A DNA stretch of 64,000 nt from Malaya genurostris (lineage: Eukaryota > Arthropoda > Insecta > Diptera > Culicidae): positions 28,013,198 through 28,077,197 of the forward strand of contig NC_080571.1 in NCBI RefSeq assembly GCF_030247185.1, read 5' to 3'. The notes under the pieces are model-generated. The model was not told the DNA's origin and made no database searches. It saw only the letters and a list, made by a program, of their open reading frames with translations. The translations under genes were made by a program, and so were the position numbers. Shown here one piece after another: positions 1 through 11,726 of the stretch (positions are counted from its first letter, which is position 1; each line of letters begins with the position of its first letter).

Positions 1-1925
1 CTCGACCTCGTTACGACTAGATTGCAAGTGGGAGGCAATCCCTAATCCCCATGGTAGCGATCATCTACCTATCGTAATTTCAGTCGCCAGGGGATTGAGA
101 CCATTGGAGACAATCAATGTTTCGTATGACCTCACACGAAATATTGATTGGAAATGCTACTCAATCTTGATATCTGAGAAACTAGAAACAACACAAGAAC
201 TTCCTCCGGAGGAAGAGTACACGTTTTTGGCTGGCTTGATTCTCGATTCCGCGATTCAAGTTAAGACGAAACGTGTACCCGGCGCGAAAACTAACATCCG
301 TCCTCCCTACCCGTGGTGGGACAAAGAGTGCTCATCTCTGAATGCGGAAAGTTCTCTAGAATTCAGAAAGTTCAGAAAAAAACGGAACACCTGATAATTA
401 TCGGAATTACACGGCGCTAGACAGGCGAATGAAGAACTTAGTTAAAGCAAAGAAACTAATTTACTGGCGACGGTTTGTTGACGGATTAACAAAAGAAACA
501 ACGATAAGCACTCTTTGGAACACTGCTCGACGAATGTGTAACCAAAACACGACGAACGAAAGCGAGGAATATTCTAACAGCTGGATATTCGATTTCGCTA
601 AAAAAGTATGCCCCGATTCTGTTCCGGAACAGAAGATCTCCCGCGTCGCGATATCGAATACAAACGAAACACCGTTTTCGATGGTAGAGCTCTCACTTGC
701 GCTTCTGTCATGTAATAATAATGCCCCAGGGGTAGACAGAATTAAATTCAACTTGTTGAAAAATCTGCCTGACTCTGCCAAAAGGCGCTTGTTGAATATA
801 TTTAACAAGTTCCTGGAGGGTAATATTGTACCACATGATTGGAGACAAGTGGGAGTTATCACCATTCAAAAACCTGGGAAACCAGCCTTCGATCAGAATT
901 CGTATCGGCCGATTGCTATGCTCTCCTGCATCCGGAAGTTGTTTGAAAAAATGATTCTCTTTCGTTTAGACAATTGGGTCGAGACTAATGGCTTGCTTTC
1001 AGATACACAATTTGGTTTCCGCAAAGGTAAAGGAACGAACGATTGTCATGCGTTGCTCACAACAGAAATTCAAATGGCATTTGCTCGTAAAGAACAAATG
1101 GCATCAGTTTTCATAGACATCAAGGGGGCTTTTGACTCGGTTTCTATAAATATCTTATGTGAGAAGCTGCATCAGCATGGTCTTTCACCGATTTTGAATA
1201 ACTTTTTGTATAATCTATTGTCTGAGAAACACATGAATTTCGCGCATGGTGATTTGTCGACAGTACGATTCAGTTACATGGGTCTTCCTCAGGGCTCATG
1301 TGCCCACCCAGGAGATCAGGTTGTACCAAGGTTGTACCAAACAACGATATTGTCCGTGATGGAATACGGATGCTTCTACTTCCGATCCGCCGCGAACACC
1401 CATTTCATTAAACTGGAAAGAATTCAGTATCGTTGTTTGCGTATTGCCTTAGGTTGCATGCAGTCGACTCATACGATGAGTCTCGAAGTGCTCGCGGGTG
1501 TCTTACCATTGAAAAATCGATTCTGGGATCTCTCATATCGATTGCTAATCCGATGCGATATCTTGAATCCGATGGTGATTGAAAACTTTGAAAGGCTTGT
1601 CGAGCTCAATTCTCAGACCCGTTTTATGTCCTTGTATTTTGATTACATGGCTCAGAATATTAATCCTTCTTCGTTTGTTTTCAACCGTGCTGATTTCTCG
1701 GATACTTCTGATTCTACTGTGTTTTTCGACACATCCATGAGAGAAGAGATTCGTGGGATTCCGGATCACGTGCGCCCTCAAGTGGCCCCAAATATTTTTT
1801 ATAATAAATTTAGAACAGTCAATTGTGAAAAGATGTTTTACACTGACGGATCAAATCTCAACGGGTCCACAAGCTTCGGTATCTTCAATCAGAACATCAC
1901 CGCTTCATACAAACTCAGTGATCCC
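1..1925 (+). pseudogene. I-like non-LTR retrotransposon ORF2, decayed and internally deleted
   Basis: This is a remnant of a retrotransposon polyprotein that matches the full-length copy at 12052-15744 nearly residue by residue. It enters in the last part of the endonuclease (a SDHLPI-like motif, frame-broken, near 60-80), shifts frame around 350-430, then runs open from about 429 through the reverse transcriptase (YRPIAMLSC near 904, FIDIKGAFDS near 1110, GLPQGSC near 1280). About 140 residues are missing at 1300-1330 compared with the full copy, so the LADD catalytic box and the thumb region are gone and GLPQGSC runs straight into the region before LYQTTILSVMEYG. It ends inside RNase H after FYTDGS (near 1840), where similarity stops at about 1925. 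The element cannot move by itself. The left end lies outside the window. Confidence 0.9.
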
Positions 1926-2591
1926 GCCCCCGCGCGGGCCACCCGCCGGGTTCTCGTTGCGTTCCCGCGGACCCACACGTAAGAATACGAAAACCATCGA
2001 TGCGTACCAACGTCACCAGGATAATTCAGCGTACAAGTCCCAACCGACCAGCCGATGACTAGTTGCAGACTACATCCTTCAAATCTAATCTCCTCGAAAT
2101 CACATCACGAAATTGAAGATATTACTCTAATTTTAAGTAGTAAAATTAATGCCCTCGGCATCTTATAGCTTAATGCAGTGTGCCTTAATATATTTTATTG
2201 AATATAAAAAAACCCATAAAACTAGTTTTCTAATCATAACTTGTTTCAAGTTATTTTTTCACATATTTTGTTTGGAATATTTGTTGAAAATATAAAATCC
2301 CATAATTTTGTAGAAGGTAATGCATAGGTTTATTCTCTTCTGGAAAAGTTATACATCATTTTACCTATTTAGGAAACCTTGTACTGAAGCGAAATATGCA
2401 ACTTAATGCAGCAAACTTTTACAATACTTACAGGAAAATATATTCCTAATCCAATTTATTTTCCAATGAGAATATCCTGAGTACTATTCGTGTGACTCAT
2501 TTTCACTATTGTCATGCTGATACCAAGAAAGGTTAAGAAACGGAGGGCGTCACGCATCTGCTATTTCTGTAACTCACTTTTGCAGTGAGCG
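1926..2591. other. No recognised gene
   Basis: A short GC-rich stretch (about 1920-1985) follows the I-like fragment. The rest is AT-rich with no convincing coding region or repeat boundary. Confidence 0.5.
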
Positions 2592-2703
2592 TAGAGATAG
2601 ACAATTCGCCCCTGAGCTATTCCAGTAAATCGAATCTTTAAAGTGAGCTGATAGCTCACAGCTCTTTTTAAAAGAACCGCAGCTCACCAGTTCACCGCAC
2701 TGG
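2592..2703 (-). repeat. Fragment of hAT-like MITE (same family as 19630-20057)
   Basis: The stretch starting TAGAGATAGACAATTCGC is a reverse-orientation match to the right end of the complete MITE at 19630-20057. It includes the CAGCTC/GAGCTG-rich body and the AAAGAACCGCAGCTCA motif. Only about 110 bp remain and the other terminus is missing. Confidence 0.7.
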
Positions 2704-2707
2704 TAAG

Positions 2708-2885
2708 CAGGGATGCCAGGTTCACAGATTTATCTGTGTTTCACAGATTTTCAACCTTTTGCACGGATTTCAAAAATGGCACAGATTCTCAAAGATTTTT
2801 GAAAATAGTCTCAGATTTACATAGATTCTGAAATCGATCATAGATTTTTAAAATTGATCACAGTTTAGCAAAAAAACTTACAGAG
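2708..2885. repeat. CAGRGATGCC-family MITE fragment
   Basis: It opens with CAGGGATGCCAGG and then repeats CAGATTT/CACAGATTTT motifs. This is the same organisation as the element ends at 5683 and 29940. No matching right terminus (TGGCATCYCTG) is visible, so the copy is truncated or too diverged to close. Confidence 0.5.
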
Positions 2886-3169
2886 CGGTAGGAAATAGTG
2901 AGAGTTTTTGGATGGTTCCAGATTTTTGAAAAAATGATAAAAAATGGTAAGGTGAAAACAAGCGACGAGCTGAACGAATCTTCGGCTCTTGAAGAGCGAG
3001 TTATAAATGAGGAGAAATGTGTGCATGAGCTTTTGTTCGTTCTTCCAAATGTGTATTTATCCTTCTTTAACAGATTGAATGAGCCATTGTCAATAAGAAA
3101 TCTTACCTCTCACTCAGTAGGCTAAGTTACATTCAGCGATGCCACCTTTGCAGATATTCTCAAATATGA

Positions 3170-3360
3170 CATAATAATAATTCGCTTCAAACAAGAGCGA
3201 TTGCGTCATCCAGCTTCTGGTCGTTTGCATTGGTGGAAAACGAAAAGTGAACAACGATAGGGAACATTATACCAAATCAGCCGTTCTAATGGCTCTAAAT
3301 GTTATCTAAATGAACTATTTAGATTACTTTCCTTGCAAATCGAAGGTAAAAATCATTAGT
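3170..3360 (+). repeat. Dispersed repeat, inverted copy at 9225-9425
   Basis: Reading left to right, the sequence contains CAAACAAGAGCGATTGC, GTCGTTTGCATTGG and TTCTAATGGCTCTAAATG. The same motifs occur in the same order on the minus strand at 9225-9425. The two copies differ by scattered substitutions. No termini or target duplication were identified. Confidence 0.65.
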
Positions 3361-4029
3361 TTCATGCAAACCTAGAAAAATTTGATAGGTTGTGAACTTT
3401 TCGTTGTGCGAAATTCGCGCCAAACGAAGGCAAATAAAGCCAACATACGGCATGTCAATATCGTAGAGAATATCAGCTTCTGAAAAACTGAAATGAATCC
3501 CGCGATTCCATCATTCGGCTGCTGGTCGTTTGCGTGCGAGTAACAGAAAAAAATATATTTAATCGGCCCGAAAAATGAAAATTGATAATCTGAAATGAAA
3601 AAGTCAACCTTAAAATTCTATACGTTGATATTTTTGTACCAGTTAGAACCGCTCGTTTTGAACTTTTGATCTATTATGTTCATTATTCGCTCCGTCCGCA
3701 GTGCGGCTTTCGCTTCAAACAAGTGCGGAAAATTCATCAAAGTATGAACCCAACGGAGAGAATACATATAAAAATCGACAGTTCTAGGGACCATAAATGA
3801 TAGTGTTATAATCCACAAATCGTTTAGTTAAAACCATTTTCAGTGTCTGTACATATAATCAAGCAAATTAACATTAATTTGATGTTATAAAATCGATTTT
3901 CAATCGATAAATTTTCAAGATTTTCAGTGTTGACACTAATCCATACAACGTCCAACTTCGTGACACCCTCGGTGCGTTAGCGCTGTAGGGAAGGGCACAC
4001 ACACATGTGTCAGATTTACTTTGTGCGCC

Positions 4030-4235
4030 GTTCGCCCGGGTTGGCGGTTCAATGCATAGGGCACTTGTCTTACAAATCAGTTGCCGTATTTTCGAGCCCT
4101 GACCTGGAAGGATTCGTAGTGTCAGTAGAATCGTAGCACCAGCCATGCAATGGCTCTGTACACTGTGAATCGGCTGCAAAATCTGTTGAAACAGAAGGTA
4201 AAATTCCACTACAGGAAGGTAATACCAAGGCTTTG
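4030..4235 (+). mobile_element. tRNA-derived SINE (candidate)
   Basis: The 5' part reads like a tRNA gene: GGCGGTTCAATGCATAGGGC as a degenerate A-box region and TTTTCGAGCCC as a B box. It is followed by a non-tRNA body ending near GGCTTTGCTTT. This architecture fits a Pol III retroposon of the mosquito SINE type. The 3' end and target duplication are not clear. Family assignment is inference from resemblance. Confidence 0.6.
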
Positions 4236-4499
4236 CTTTACCATTCACCAAATGAGAGGCAACCGATTTGTTCGGAATTTTGCTCGTGGGATTAATTGTC
4301 AACTGTGTTGAAAGTTGAAGGAATGGTAATCTTCGTTTCTTTTCGGAATCCAAAGCATTTTACAAAGGTCTAATAAGATTCACTTGAAATGGATAATTTA
4401 TTAGTAGAACAATGTACCAAAATAAATGTACATTTTTAAAGTGTTCTGCCACTTTTTGACAGCAGTCCTACGTCAATCTCGCGGTTATGTCTCTAAAAT

Positions 4500-4830
4500 T
4501 ACCTATTACAAGTTTTTTTTTCCTAATTTTAACTACTGTTTCGGCAATATGTTTTTAAAATATATGTTAAGATTGTCATTATATTTATTTGTGAAGCATG
4601 TAGCTGCGGATTTCTCTGGATTCAGATTGAGATGGAGGTTTGAGAAAACGGATTGGATATTATTTAGTATCTCGCTCATTTTAGTTTCTGCTTCTGAAAT
4701 AGTCTTTCCAGCTACTAATATTGCGAAATCACGCCCAACGTCATTTGTTTTGTGTATTTTAGAGGTGTAGATGTTAAACAATAGGGGTGACAGTGGATAT
4801 CCTTGCGGGAAAGCCCTTATTCGTTATGGC
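4500..4830 (-). pseudogene. Non-LTR reverse transcriptase fragment
   Basis: On the minus strand a frame reads FPQGYPLSPLLFNIYTSKIH (palm motif with PQG, near 4830-4765), then GRDFAILVAGK at the place of the YADD box, then a SEAETKM...LHLNLNPEKS stretch typical of the region after the catalytic box. The second box is degenerate (GRD in place of ADD), so the enzyme is dead. Only about 100 residues survive, with no endonuclease or RNase H nearby. It comes from a different retrotransposon lineage than the I-like and Jockey-like elements in this window, because the residues around the box do not match either. Clade is not assigned. Confidence 0.75.
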
Positions 4831-4839
4831 TTACTCTCG

Positions 4840-5682
4840 TATATTTTTTTCGGATGTAAAACAGTAAATTTTGCAGTACGTATTTTATCTAACAATAGTG
4901 AATAGAAAACAGAAGTAAAAGATTATCAGATGGTTTATTTTCATTATCTCAATAGTTCTATTTATTCCATTTTAACGGTTTTTTATAGTTCAATAAAAAC
5001 TAAAAAATGCTCAAATTTCTCATCATTTGCACAAATCTTCACATTGTTTTTATTTAGGAAACGGATATTTTTGATGATGATTCTGATTCAGTGTATTGTT
5101 TCTCTTTTTTATATCAACCAAATTAAGCAAAATTATTGTGACGCGCATCAACGTGATGCATCCCTCGTCCGGCAGCAATTATATTTGGGGAAAAATACGA
5201 TCTTGAATTTAAATAATAGTTATTCACTCTCCGGCTTAACATATCATCCAATACTTGCATTGTAATACCTGTTTCTAGAGACAACTGAGTGCTAATTATA
5301 CTTTATTAGTTTCAGTTTATATGGTGTGTGTGTGTATGTTGTGGGTGTTTGTATAAAACTAACTAAAATTTTAATTACTAGATATTTCACAATGCGTGGG
5401 ATATGCGCATTGTTTTGTCTATGTGAGCTGACCCGAATAGTGTATTATCTAGTTATAACAGTTTACAAAAGGCATACACATTACACACTACATATACATA
5501 GTCTTATACACGTAAACATGAAATATTTGAAAATTAGAGTAAAACTTTTTTCACCATGTTTAGTATGTGCGAAAAAATAACATATTGCGCATTTCATAGT
5601 TGGTTAGACTCCTGCGAACAAAATATTTACACAGTCCGTTTCCCGTCGTACACACATACAAATAAGAACAGTATATGAAAAC
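4840..5682. other. AT-rich DNA, no recognised gene
   Basis: Low-complexity AT-rich sequence with short TG/CA microsatellite-like runs near 5325-5345 and 5470-5515. The open frames here are AT-rich chance frames without domain motifs. Confidence 0.5.
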
Positions 5683-5857
5683 TAGTGATGCCATTTATGC
5701 AGATTTAAACCGGAATTTACAGATTTCTGATTAACGTCGCAGATATTTAAGGATTGTACTTATTATCAAATGTTAAATGGACATTTTTGAAATTTAAATC
5801 GATAATTTTTCCACTGCGATAAGCGATAATTTTTTCACTGTCATCCTGGCATCCCTG
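5683..5857. mobile_element. Short hAT-like MITE (CAGRGATGCC family)
   Basis: The left end reads TAGTGATGCCATTTATGCAG and the right end TGGCATCCCTG, giving an imperfect terminal inverted repeat around GATGCC. The flanking octamers ATGAAAAC and ATGTGCAC agree at five of eight positions, as expected of an old 8-bp duplication. There is no coding capacity. The same ends bound the larger element at 29940-31297. Confidence 0.6.
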
Positions 5858-6045
5858 ATGTGCACGGCTTATGGCATTTGTACTAATATTAGTGTGTGAG
5901 CAGAAAGTTCCTGTCAAAACTTTTAGCGCTAGAGTCTAAAAATTCATAACATTGGCAATAACTTCCGCAATTTTTGATTTTTTATTATCATTTTTTTTAA
6001 TTATCATTATTATTGTAAGGTAATTTCACCTCTACTTTAATCATA

Positions 6046-6250
6046 CACTGAGCGAAACAAAAATAGCACCACCCCGTTTTATAGTAATACTTTTCTAGAC
6101 TTCAACGTAGAAAAACTAATTTATATATCAAACAGTCAAACAACTCTCTTGCCACCTTGTATGTATGTTATAATGCTTATTATATGGACTATTCGCATTT
6201 TAACCGACCAATTCCTGAAAAAACGTGCGAAATAAAAATAGCACCACCCT
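6046..6250 (+). repeat. Left terminal inverted repeat of the Tc1 element
   Basis: About 205 bp, matching the reverse complement of 7445-7649 along its whole length with scattered mismatches. The AAAAATAGCACCA motif occurs at both its outer and inner ends. Confidence 0.88.
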
Positions 6251-6385
6251 ACACAAAAGTCGGTTCTGATAAATTTTGACAGATTTTTGTTTTGATGTTT
6301 GTTGATTAGTAATTGCGTCAAGCTGAAGGTATAGTTTCTCTCTAATAGTGACGAAAGCAGATTTTTTTGTTGTAGTATAGCAGTC

Positions 6386-7381
6386 ATGGGTCGATCTAAG
6401 CATCTAATGCTGGAAGAAAAAATAAAAATTAGAGCATACCACGACGCAGGGCTCTCCAATAGAGAAATTGGTCGAAAGCTTTCTCGATCATACACTGTTA
6501 TCGGTAGATTTTTGAAAAGAGATGAGAAACCTGATTGTATCAAGAAACGTGGGAGGAAAAGTAAGCTTTCGGAGAAGGATAAGAGAAGAATTTTTAGAAT
6601 TGCAATGAATCAGAAAAGAACAGCATCTCAAATACGTGCAGAGATGGACCTACCAGTAACAACACGACGAGTTCAACAAGTTTTGTCGAGCAACGAAAAC
6701 CTGGATTGGTGTAAAAGACTGGTAAAACCTAACCTAACAGAGAAACACAAGTTACACCGTTTCAATTTCGCAAAGAAATACATTACCTGGACTGATGACT
6801 GGAAAAACGTACTCTTTTCTGATGAAAAGAAGTTTAACCTGGATGGACCAGATGGCTGGCAATACTATTGGCATGATTTGCGCAAAGATCCTATTGTTAA
6901 AATGAGTCGAAATTTCGGAGGCGGTACGCTAATGGTTTGGGGAGCATTTTCATTTCGTGGAAAACTTCCGTTGGCGTGGATTTCCACTAAAATGAAGTCA
7001 GATGACTACATAGAGATGTTAGAGATAAGCTTGATTGAACACGGTGAGTCCTTGATGGGTCCGGATTACATTTTTCAACAAGATAATGCTGCAATCCATA
7101 GTTCAAAATTGACTAAAGAGTGGTTTAATGTCAAAAACATAGAAGTTATGGAGTGGCCAGCTTGTTCTCCGGATCTAAATCCTATCGAAAACTTGTGGTC
7201 TATCCTCGCTCGTCGCGTTTACGAAAACGGAAAACAGTTTGATAACGTAAACACGCTAAAAAATCGAGTTCGCGAATGTTGGAAGGAGATCACACAGGAT
7301 ATTCTTGAAAATCTGGTATTGTCAATGAATTCACGTTTAATTGAAGTTATTCGAAATAATGGTTCATACACACATTACTAA
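6386..7381 (+). CDS. Tc1-like transposase, DD34E, intact (331 aa)
   Basis: Cut-and-paste transposase of the Tc1/mariner superfamily. It excises the element by double-strand cleavage at the inverted repeats and inserts it at TA. Residues 1-110 form the paired-type DNA-binding region: a helix-turn-helix around LSNREIGRKLSRS, a GRKSKLSEKD linker, and a second helix-turn-helix around ASQIRAEM. The catalytic domain follows with the first Asp in LFSDEKKF (about residue 147), the second in FQQDNAAIHS (about 230), and Glu in PIENLW. Exactly 34 residues separate the last two, giving DD34E. The CSPDLNPIENLW block is typical of Tc1 enzymes. The length is close to the family norm and there is no stop or frameshift. 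The ATG at 6386 gives an N-terminus of the usual type. Activity is inference. Confidence 0.93.
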   Translation: MGRSKHLMLEEKIKIRAYHDAGLSNREIGRKLSRSYTVIGRFLKRDEKPDCIKKRGRKSKLSEKDKRRIFRIAMNQKRTASQIRAEMDLPVTTRRVQQVLSSNENLDWCKRLVKPNLTEKHKLHRFNFAKKYITWTDDWKNVLFSDEKKFNLDGPDGWQYYWHDLRKDPIVKMSRNFGGGTLMVWGAFSFRGKLPLAWISTKMKSDDYIEMLEISLIEHGESLMGPDYIFQQDNAAIHSSKLTKEWFNVKNIEVMEWPACSPDLNPIENLWSILARRVYENGKQFDNVNTLKNRVRECWKEITQDILENLVLSMNSRLIEVIRNNGSYTHY

Positions 7382-7444
7382 GTTGTTTTACAATGTAGAA
7401 TTAGGTTATTTTGTGGAAAATAAACTCGTAATCCGGTAAATGAA

Positions 7445-7649
7445 TAACTGGTGCTATTTTTATTTCGCACATTTTTTCATGAACTGGTCGGATAAAATGC
7501 AAATAGTCCATATAATAATCATTATTACATACATACAAGATGTCAAGAGAGTTGTTTGACTATTCTATATATAAATTGTTGTTTCTACGTTTAAGTCTAG
7601 CAAACTTTTGCGATGAAACAGGGTGGTGCTATTTTTATTTCGCTCAGTG
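7445..7649 (-). repeat. Right terminal inverted repeat of the Tc1 element
   Basis: Partner of 6046-6250. TGGTGCTATTTTTATTTCGC occurs near both its ends. Confidence 0.88.
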
Positions 7650-7651
7650 TA

Positions 7652-9224
7652 TGGTCTTTCGCCGAGGGAAGGAGCGTCTTTTTGATTATAAATCAATTTG
7701 TTCGCCGATAAATTATTTAAAACAAATTGGTTTTAGTTTGCAAAAACCAATGGTAAAATTGCAAAAAAAAGGTATAATTGCTATTTTTCCAGTTTTACTC
7801 GATGAAAACTGACATCTAGATAGATTGAAAAACAGTCCCAAATACATAATTTTAAAGGCCTCCGTATTAGATTTCAAAAATCATTAAAAATTTCGCCGGG
7901 ATGTTCATAAAAGGATGCATAAAATTTTTAAAATACGTTATTTTTAAATAAATTAAAAAATTGGAAGGTGGAGAAATATAACAAAAAAAATATTCTAGTA
8001 TTACTCGGCTATGTAAACAACATATACTGTAGCATTTCTCGGGTGTATTGATTTTTTTTTGTAGCACCGTATAATTGGAGTGAGTGCATAAAATACGAAT
8101 TGAAGAAGAATCCAAGAAAAATTACCCTTGTCCAAAGCTATCAATGCCAGAAGAAGATATGCGAATCTAACAAGGATAAACTTAAATGCAATATAGAATA
8201 TATATAAGTTTAAGTTCTCAATTTGAAATGCCGTATTTTAGGTCAATCTAAGTAAAATTGAAAGAACAGTTCCAAAAAAACTCATATGTTCATTTGAAAT
8301 TAGGTTTGAAAAATTCGTTCAAGTTCTATGCTCTGGAACGTGATGTACGATCGAGTATTGAAGCTTGAATTTGGCCTTTCTTGTTGAATACTGACTTGTG
8401 TATCTCGTATCAAAGCTATTACGAAAATTACGTGTTTCTGGCCAAAAGTGTCCAAATTTCCCAAGAAAAGCAAGTAATGTGTTCCTGCCAAAGTTTGCAC
8501 TGACGGATGCCCGCCGGCAAACGCACCGTTGTCACTTGAACAATTCACGACAGGAAATTATTCTGTCCAAAAATACACTGAATTCTCTGCATGAATCCGA
8601 TGGATGGATCCGTGAAACCGGTAAGCCATTGGTGCCAAAGGGGAGTGCGACGGTCGAATTTAATCTGCTCTTTCCTAATTCCTGTTCTCGGGCTGAGTGC
8701 GCTTCTCAGCCGATTTTTCGCAATCACCTCGCACGGCAGATCGGTCGACTGCTCTCGAAAGACATTTGAAGGGACCTTCACTAAACGCAATCGTTGATGA
8801 TGAGGTTCGTCCCCTGTTTCTTTCTGTTGATTGGGGTCCCGCGTCGCAAATGGTGTTTTCGCTGGTTCGGCCTAGGGATGGTCATGGAGCGATTGCATTC
8901 ATAAACGATATTCTGTTATAATGTTATCAAATACTCAGTTAACATATTAGTATATCATGCCAGCAGACGGCTTGAGATTTTAAACACAGTTCTCCCTCTG
9001 ATTAACTTTCTTTAGCCTTTTGTTTTGCGAAAATCGTTTGACCCATCTAGGAGAAAAGAAATTGAGTTCCGTTTCCTATTTCCGGTATTTTCGGAACAGC
9101 GGATCTCCATATTTCTGCAGTGACCTAAACATTTGACGAAAATTTATTTCCCTGGAGAAATCTTTTCAGATTTGAAAATAGATAATAGTCTCTGGGAGCC
9201 AGGTCTGGAGAAATTAAACTGAAC
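7652..9224. other. No recognised gene
   Basis: AT-rich to about 8390. From 8390 to about 8920 the base composition is more balanced and several overlapping frames stay open on both strands, but none shows domain motifs or splice-supported structure. It may be single-copy host noncoding DNA. Confidence 0.45.
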
Positions 9225-9425
9225 TGCACTAAACCGATGATTTTTACTTTCGGTTTGCAGAGAATGTCATATTAATAATTTTTTAGATAACATTTAGAGC
9301 CATCAAAATGGATGATTTTGTATGATGTTCCCCATCGTTGTCCACTTTTCGTTCTCCTCCAATGCAAACGACCGGAAGCTGGATAATGCAATCACTTTTG
9401 TTTGAAGTGAAACTCACGCTGTGAA
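9225..9425 (-). repeat. Dispersed repeat, inverted copy of 3170-3360
   Basis: It contains the reverse-strand counterparts of the 3.2-kb copy: GATAACATTTAGAGCCAT, CAATGCAAACGACC and GCAATCACTTTTGTTTGAAG. Confidence 0.65.
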
Positions 9426-11711
9426 TGTCCAACAGAAGATGGTGTTCACAGAAGAACTAGTTGTTGTATTTCTGCATTTAGGCTTGAGGAATGGAACCTC
9501 ACATTCGCCATTGACTGAAGCACCAGTTGAATAGTGCCGGGTGTAGTTCCACTGTCTTGGCGTAGATGGTATCCTGAGCACCCTATGTATCTCCGTTCAT
9601 GGATTATCATAGACTGAAGCTAGCAAACGCCATTCATCTGTAACTTTATATATTACTTTAATGTCGTTTTCGCTTGATGCCAAACCTAACCCAGTTTCCA
9701 CCCTAACTGCTGTCAACCCGTTTGTTTGAAGCTAGTTTCGAACCTAATTTTATCGTTGTTTCGTGAAACGTGTTTGTTTGATGAAACTACCCTGGATCAG
9801 TTTCAGTTTTCTCAAGTGATAACGACATAAATTGTGCTGAAATCGTTCATAATGGAAAGGATTCGCACTTCGAACATTTTTTTTAAGGGATAGGAAACTC
9901 ATACTTTCAAACAGAGATGGCATTTCACCAGAGTTATACACGCTAGAGTCAGATTTTTGCCACACCGAGGATGAAGAAAACGAAGCACCGCACAAAGAGG
10001 AAAGCGCACTTCTTCTCAGTGTCGAATAGACAGCATTTGAGTGTGTGCTTGTGGTTAAAGCAGCTGGCGCGAGTGAAACACATTCTCTTCGCATGAATCG
10101 CTCACACGCGCTCTCGTCTAAATACACCCAAGTGACCACTGGCGCGTGATGGTGAGCGAACACTTCTGTCAACTTTAATTAATAGAGAGTAGATCTGGCC
10201 TTGCTATGAAAAATTTGCAAGGAAAACCGAAAATTTTACGATAAATTGTTTTATTTTGCTGATTTTGCGTGTCCACGCTTCATCTACGAAAACCATACAG
10301 CAGAGTGCTCACCGGCGTGTACACCTCTGTGAAAGTATCTGCATCCACCTCAGAGAATTTATTAGCTAATGCTCTAGCAGTTTGGTGCGATTCAGTGGAA
10401 GAGGTAAAAGGAAATAAACAAACGCACTCATGATGCGTGCACACTTCACACAACAGTGGTGTATAAATGTGAAGAAGAAGAGCTCTCGTTGAAGTTGTCA
10501 GTGCGAGGGGAGAAATTTTGCTTGCTCTTCGTCACACAGAGGAGATAGACATCTCTGCTTTCAAATTGTGTTCTCCTTAACACTATTCAAAAAGTAATTT
10601 GAATTCATCGGAGAAAATTGCAACATTTCAGTATTAAAACAGTTACAATTTTAAATACTGATATTTCTGTAAACAACAGTCTACATTCGGTGTCATGACA
10701 AAAATGCGAACGAGGAAGGCATTCTCAGTAGGCGTCGCCTGAGTCAGACGTCAGATTTATCTACCGTGCATATTTGTCCGAGAATAATTTGAGTTGAATT
10801 ATTGAAAAGCTATATTTTCAAGATCGAGAAAATTTAAAATTGAAGATCAAGAGTAATTATTGACGAGCAAATCAAAACAAACCGGGATGACGTTGAAGCG
10901 GGAAACATATGGAATGGATTTTACCGGTGAATTCGTTCTATGTAGTTTTACTTTATCCTGAAGATTAAATATTTTCAATATTTTCGGGCTAAACATCTAA
11001 GGAATTTGAAAATAGATGAAAAGTTTTTAGAGTGTATATTATACTCTACACCGAAACCTCAGTTTACGAACCAAACGGGGGTTCGTTAATCCTCAGACAC
11101 TCTCGAATCTGTTCCGAATACTGCCGAACGTCATAAGGAATGTGTTTTTTCTGCATTCAGTTCCGGCCATATGATTTCCAACTCTCGGGATTCCTTGGAG
11201 ATCCTTTTAAATAGTAAAAGATCAAATTTTAAATTTTCATCCACAGATCTGAAATCTTTTTCTGTTGTTGACAGTTTTCTCCATTCTGTTTTGATTACTG
11301 CCAGCATTACCGGAAATCTTCTGGATTTGTCTGATTCGATTCTATCTATTAAGGGCTAAGGCCAGTTGGTCGCGTATAATCACGTGGCTCGCTCTGCGTA
11401 TTACATTTCCCTCAATGCTCTCTCGCAAATGTGCGAAATAACTCTCGATGTGGACGAGTGGCCAAGAAAGTTTTAATATTTTCGGTTACAAGTTTGCCTA
11501 CATCACATAAAATCCAATAAAGCTACCGCTTGTTTGGCAGCCTTGCTGATCCGATTTTAATTCTCTCTCATGTTTCGTTACGTTTCCAGAGAGCTGGAGC
11601 AGAAAACAATGGCGCCGCCATAGAAATCGGCTTACCTTCACAAAAATAACATTCACTTCATTTTTATCGCGACAACATATATGTTTTTATGCACTAATCG
11701 CATCTAAATTA
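9426..11711. other. No recognised gene
   Basis: Mixed-composition DNA. The stretch 9940-10760 is somewhat GC-richer with many short GAAGA/CACAC motifs. An open frame at 9750-10172 on the minus strand has no recognisable motif. No element ends or RNA genes were seen. Confidence 0.45.
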
Positions 11712-11726
11712 AATTATCTAGACATT
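11712..11726. repeat. Target-site duplication, 3' side of I-like element
   Basis: AATTATCTAGACATT, identical to 17744-17758. Confidence 0.92.

Larger units (their letters stand above)
6046..7649 (+). mobile_element. Tc1-type DNA transposon, IR/DR structure, apparently complete
   Basis: The element is 1604 bp. It starts CACTGAGCGAAAC, ends with the reverse complement, and is flanked by TA on both sides (6044-6045 and 7650-7651). Each inverted repeat is about 205 bp and carries the motif AAAAATAGCACCA twice: at the outer tip and again about 170 bp inward (left near 6060 and 6235; right near 7452 and 7625). This doubled site is the IR/DR arrangement known from some Tc1 lineages, where the transposase binds both copies. 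The arms have diverged at a modest number of sites. An intact transposase gene lies between them. Confidence 0.93.

Noticed and set aside
4030..4100. Functional tRNA gene
   Set aside because: The A-box and B-box-like motifs do not sit in a foldable cloverleaf with paired acceptor stem; they fit a SINE head.
9750..10172. Minus-strand open frame of 140 codons
   Set aside because: Low-complexity Ser-rich translation with no recognised motif or conserved start; treated as chance.
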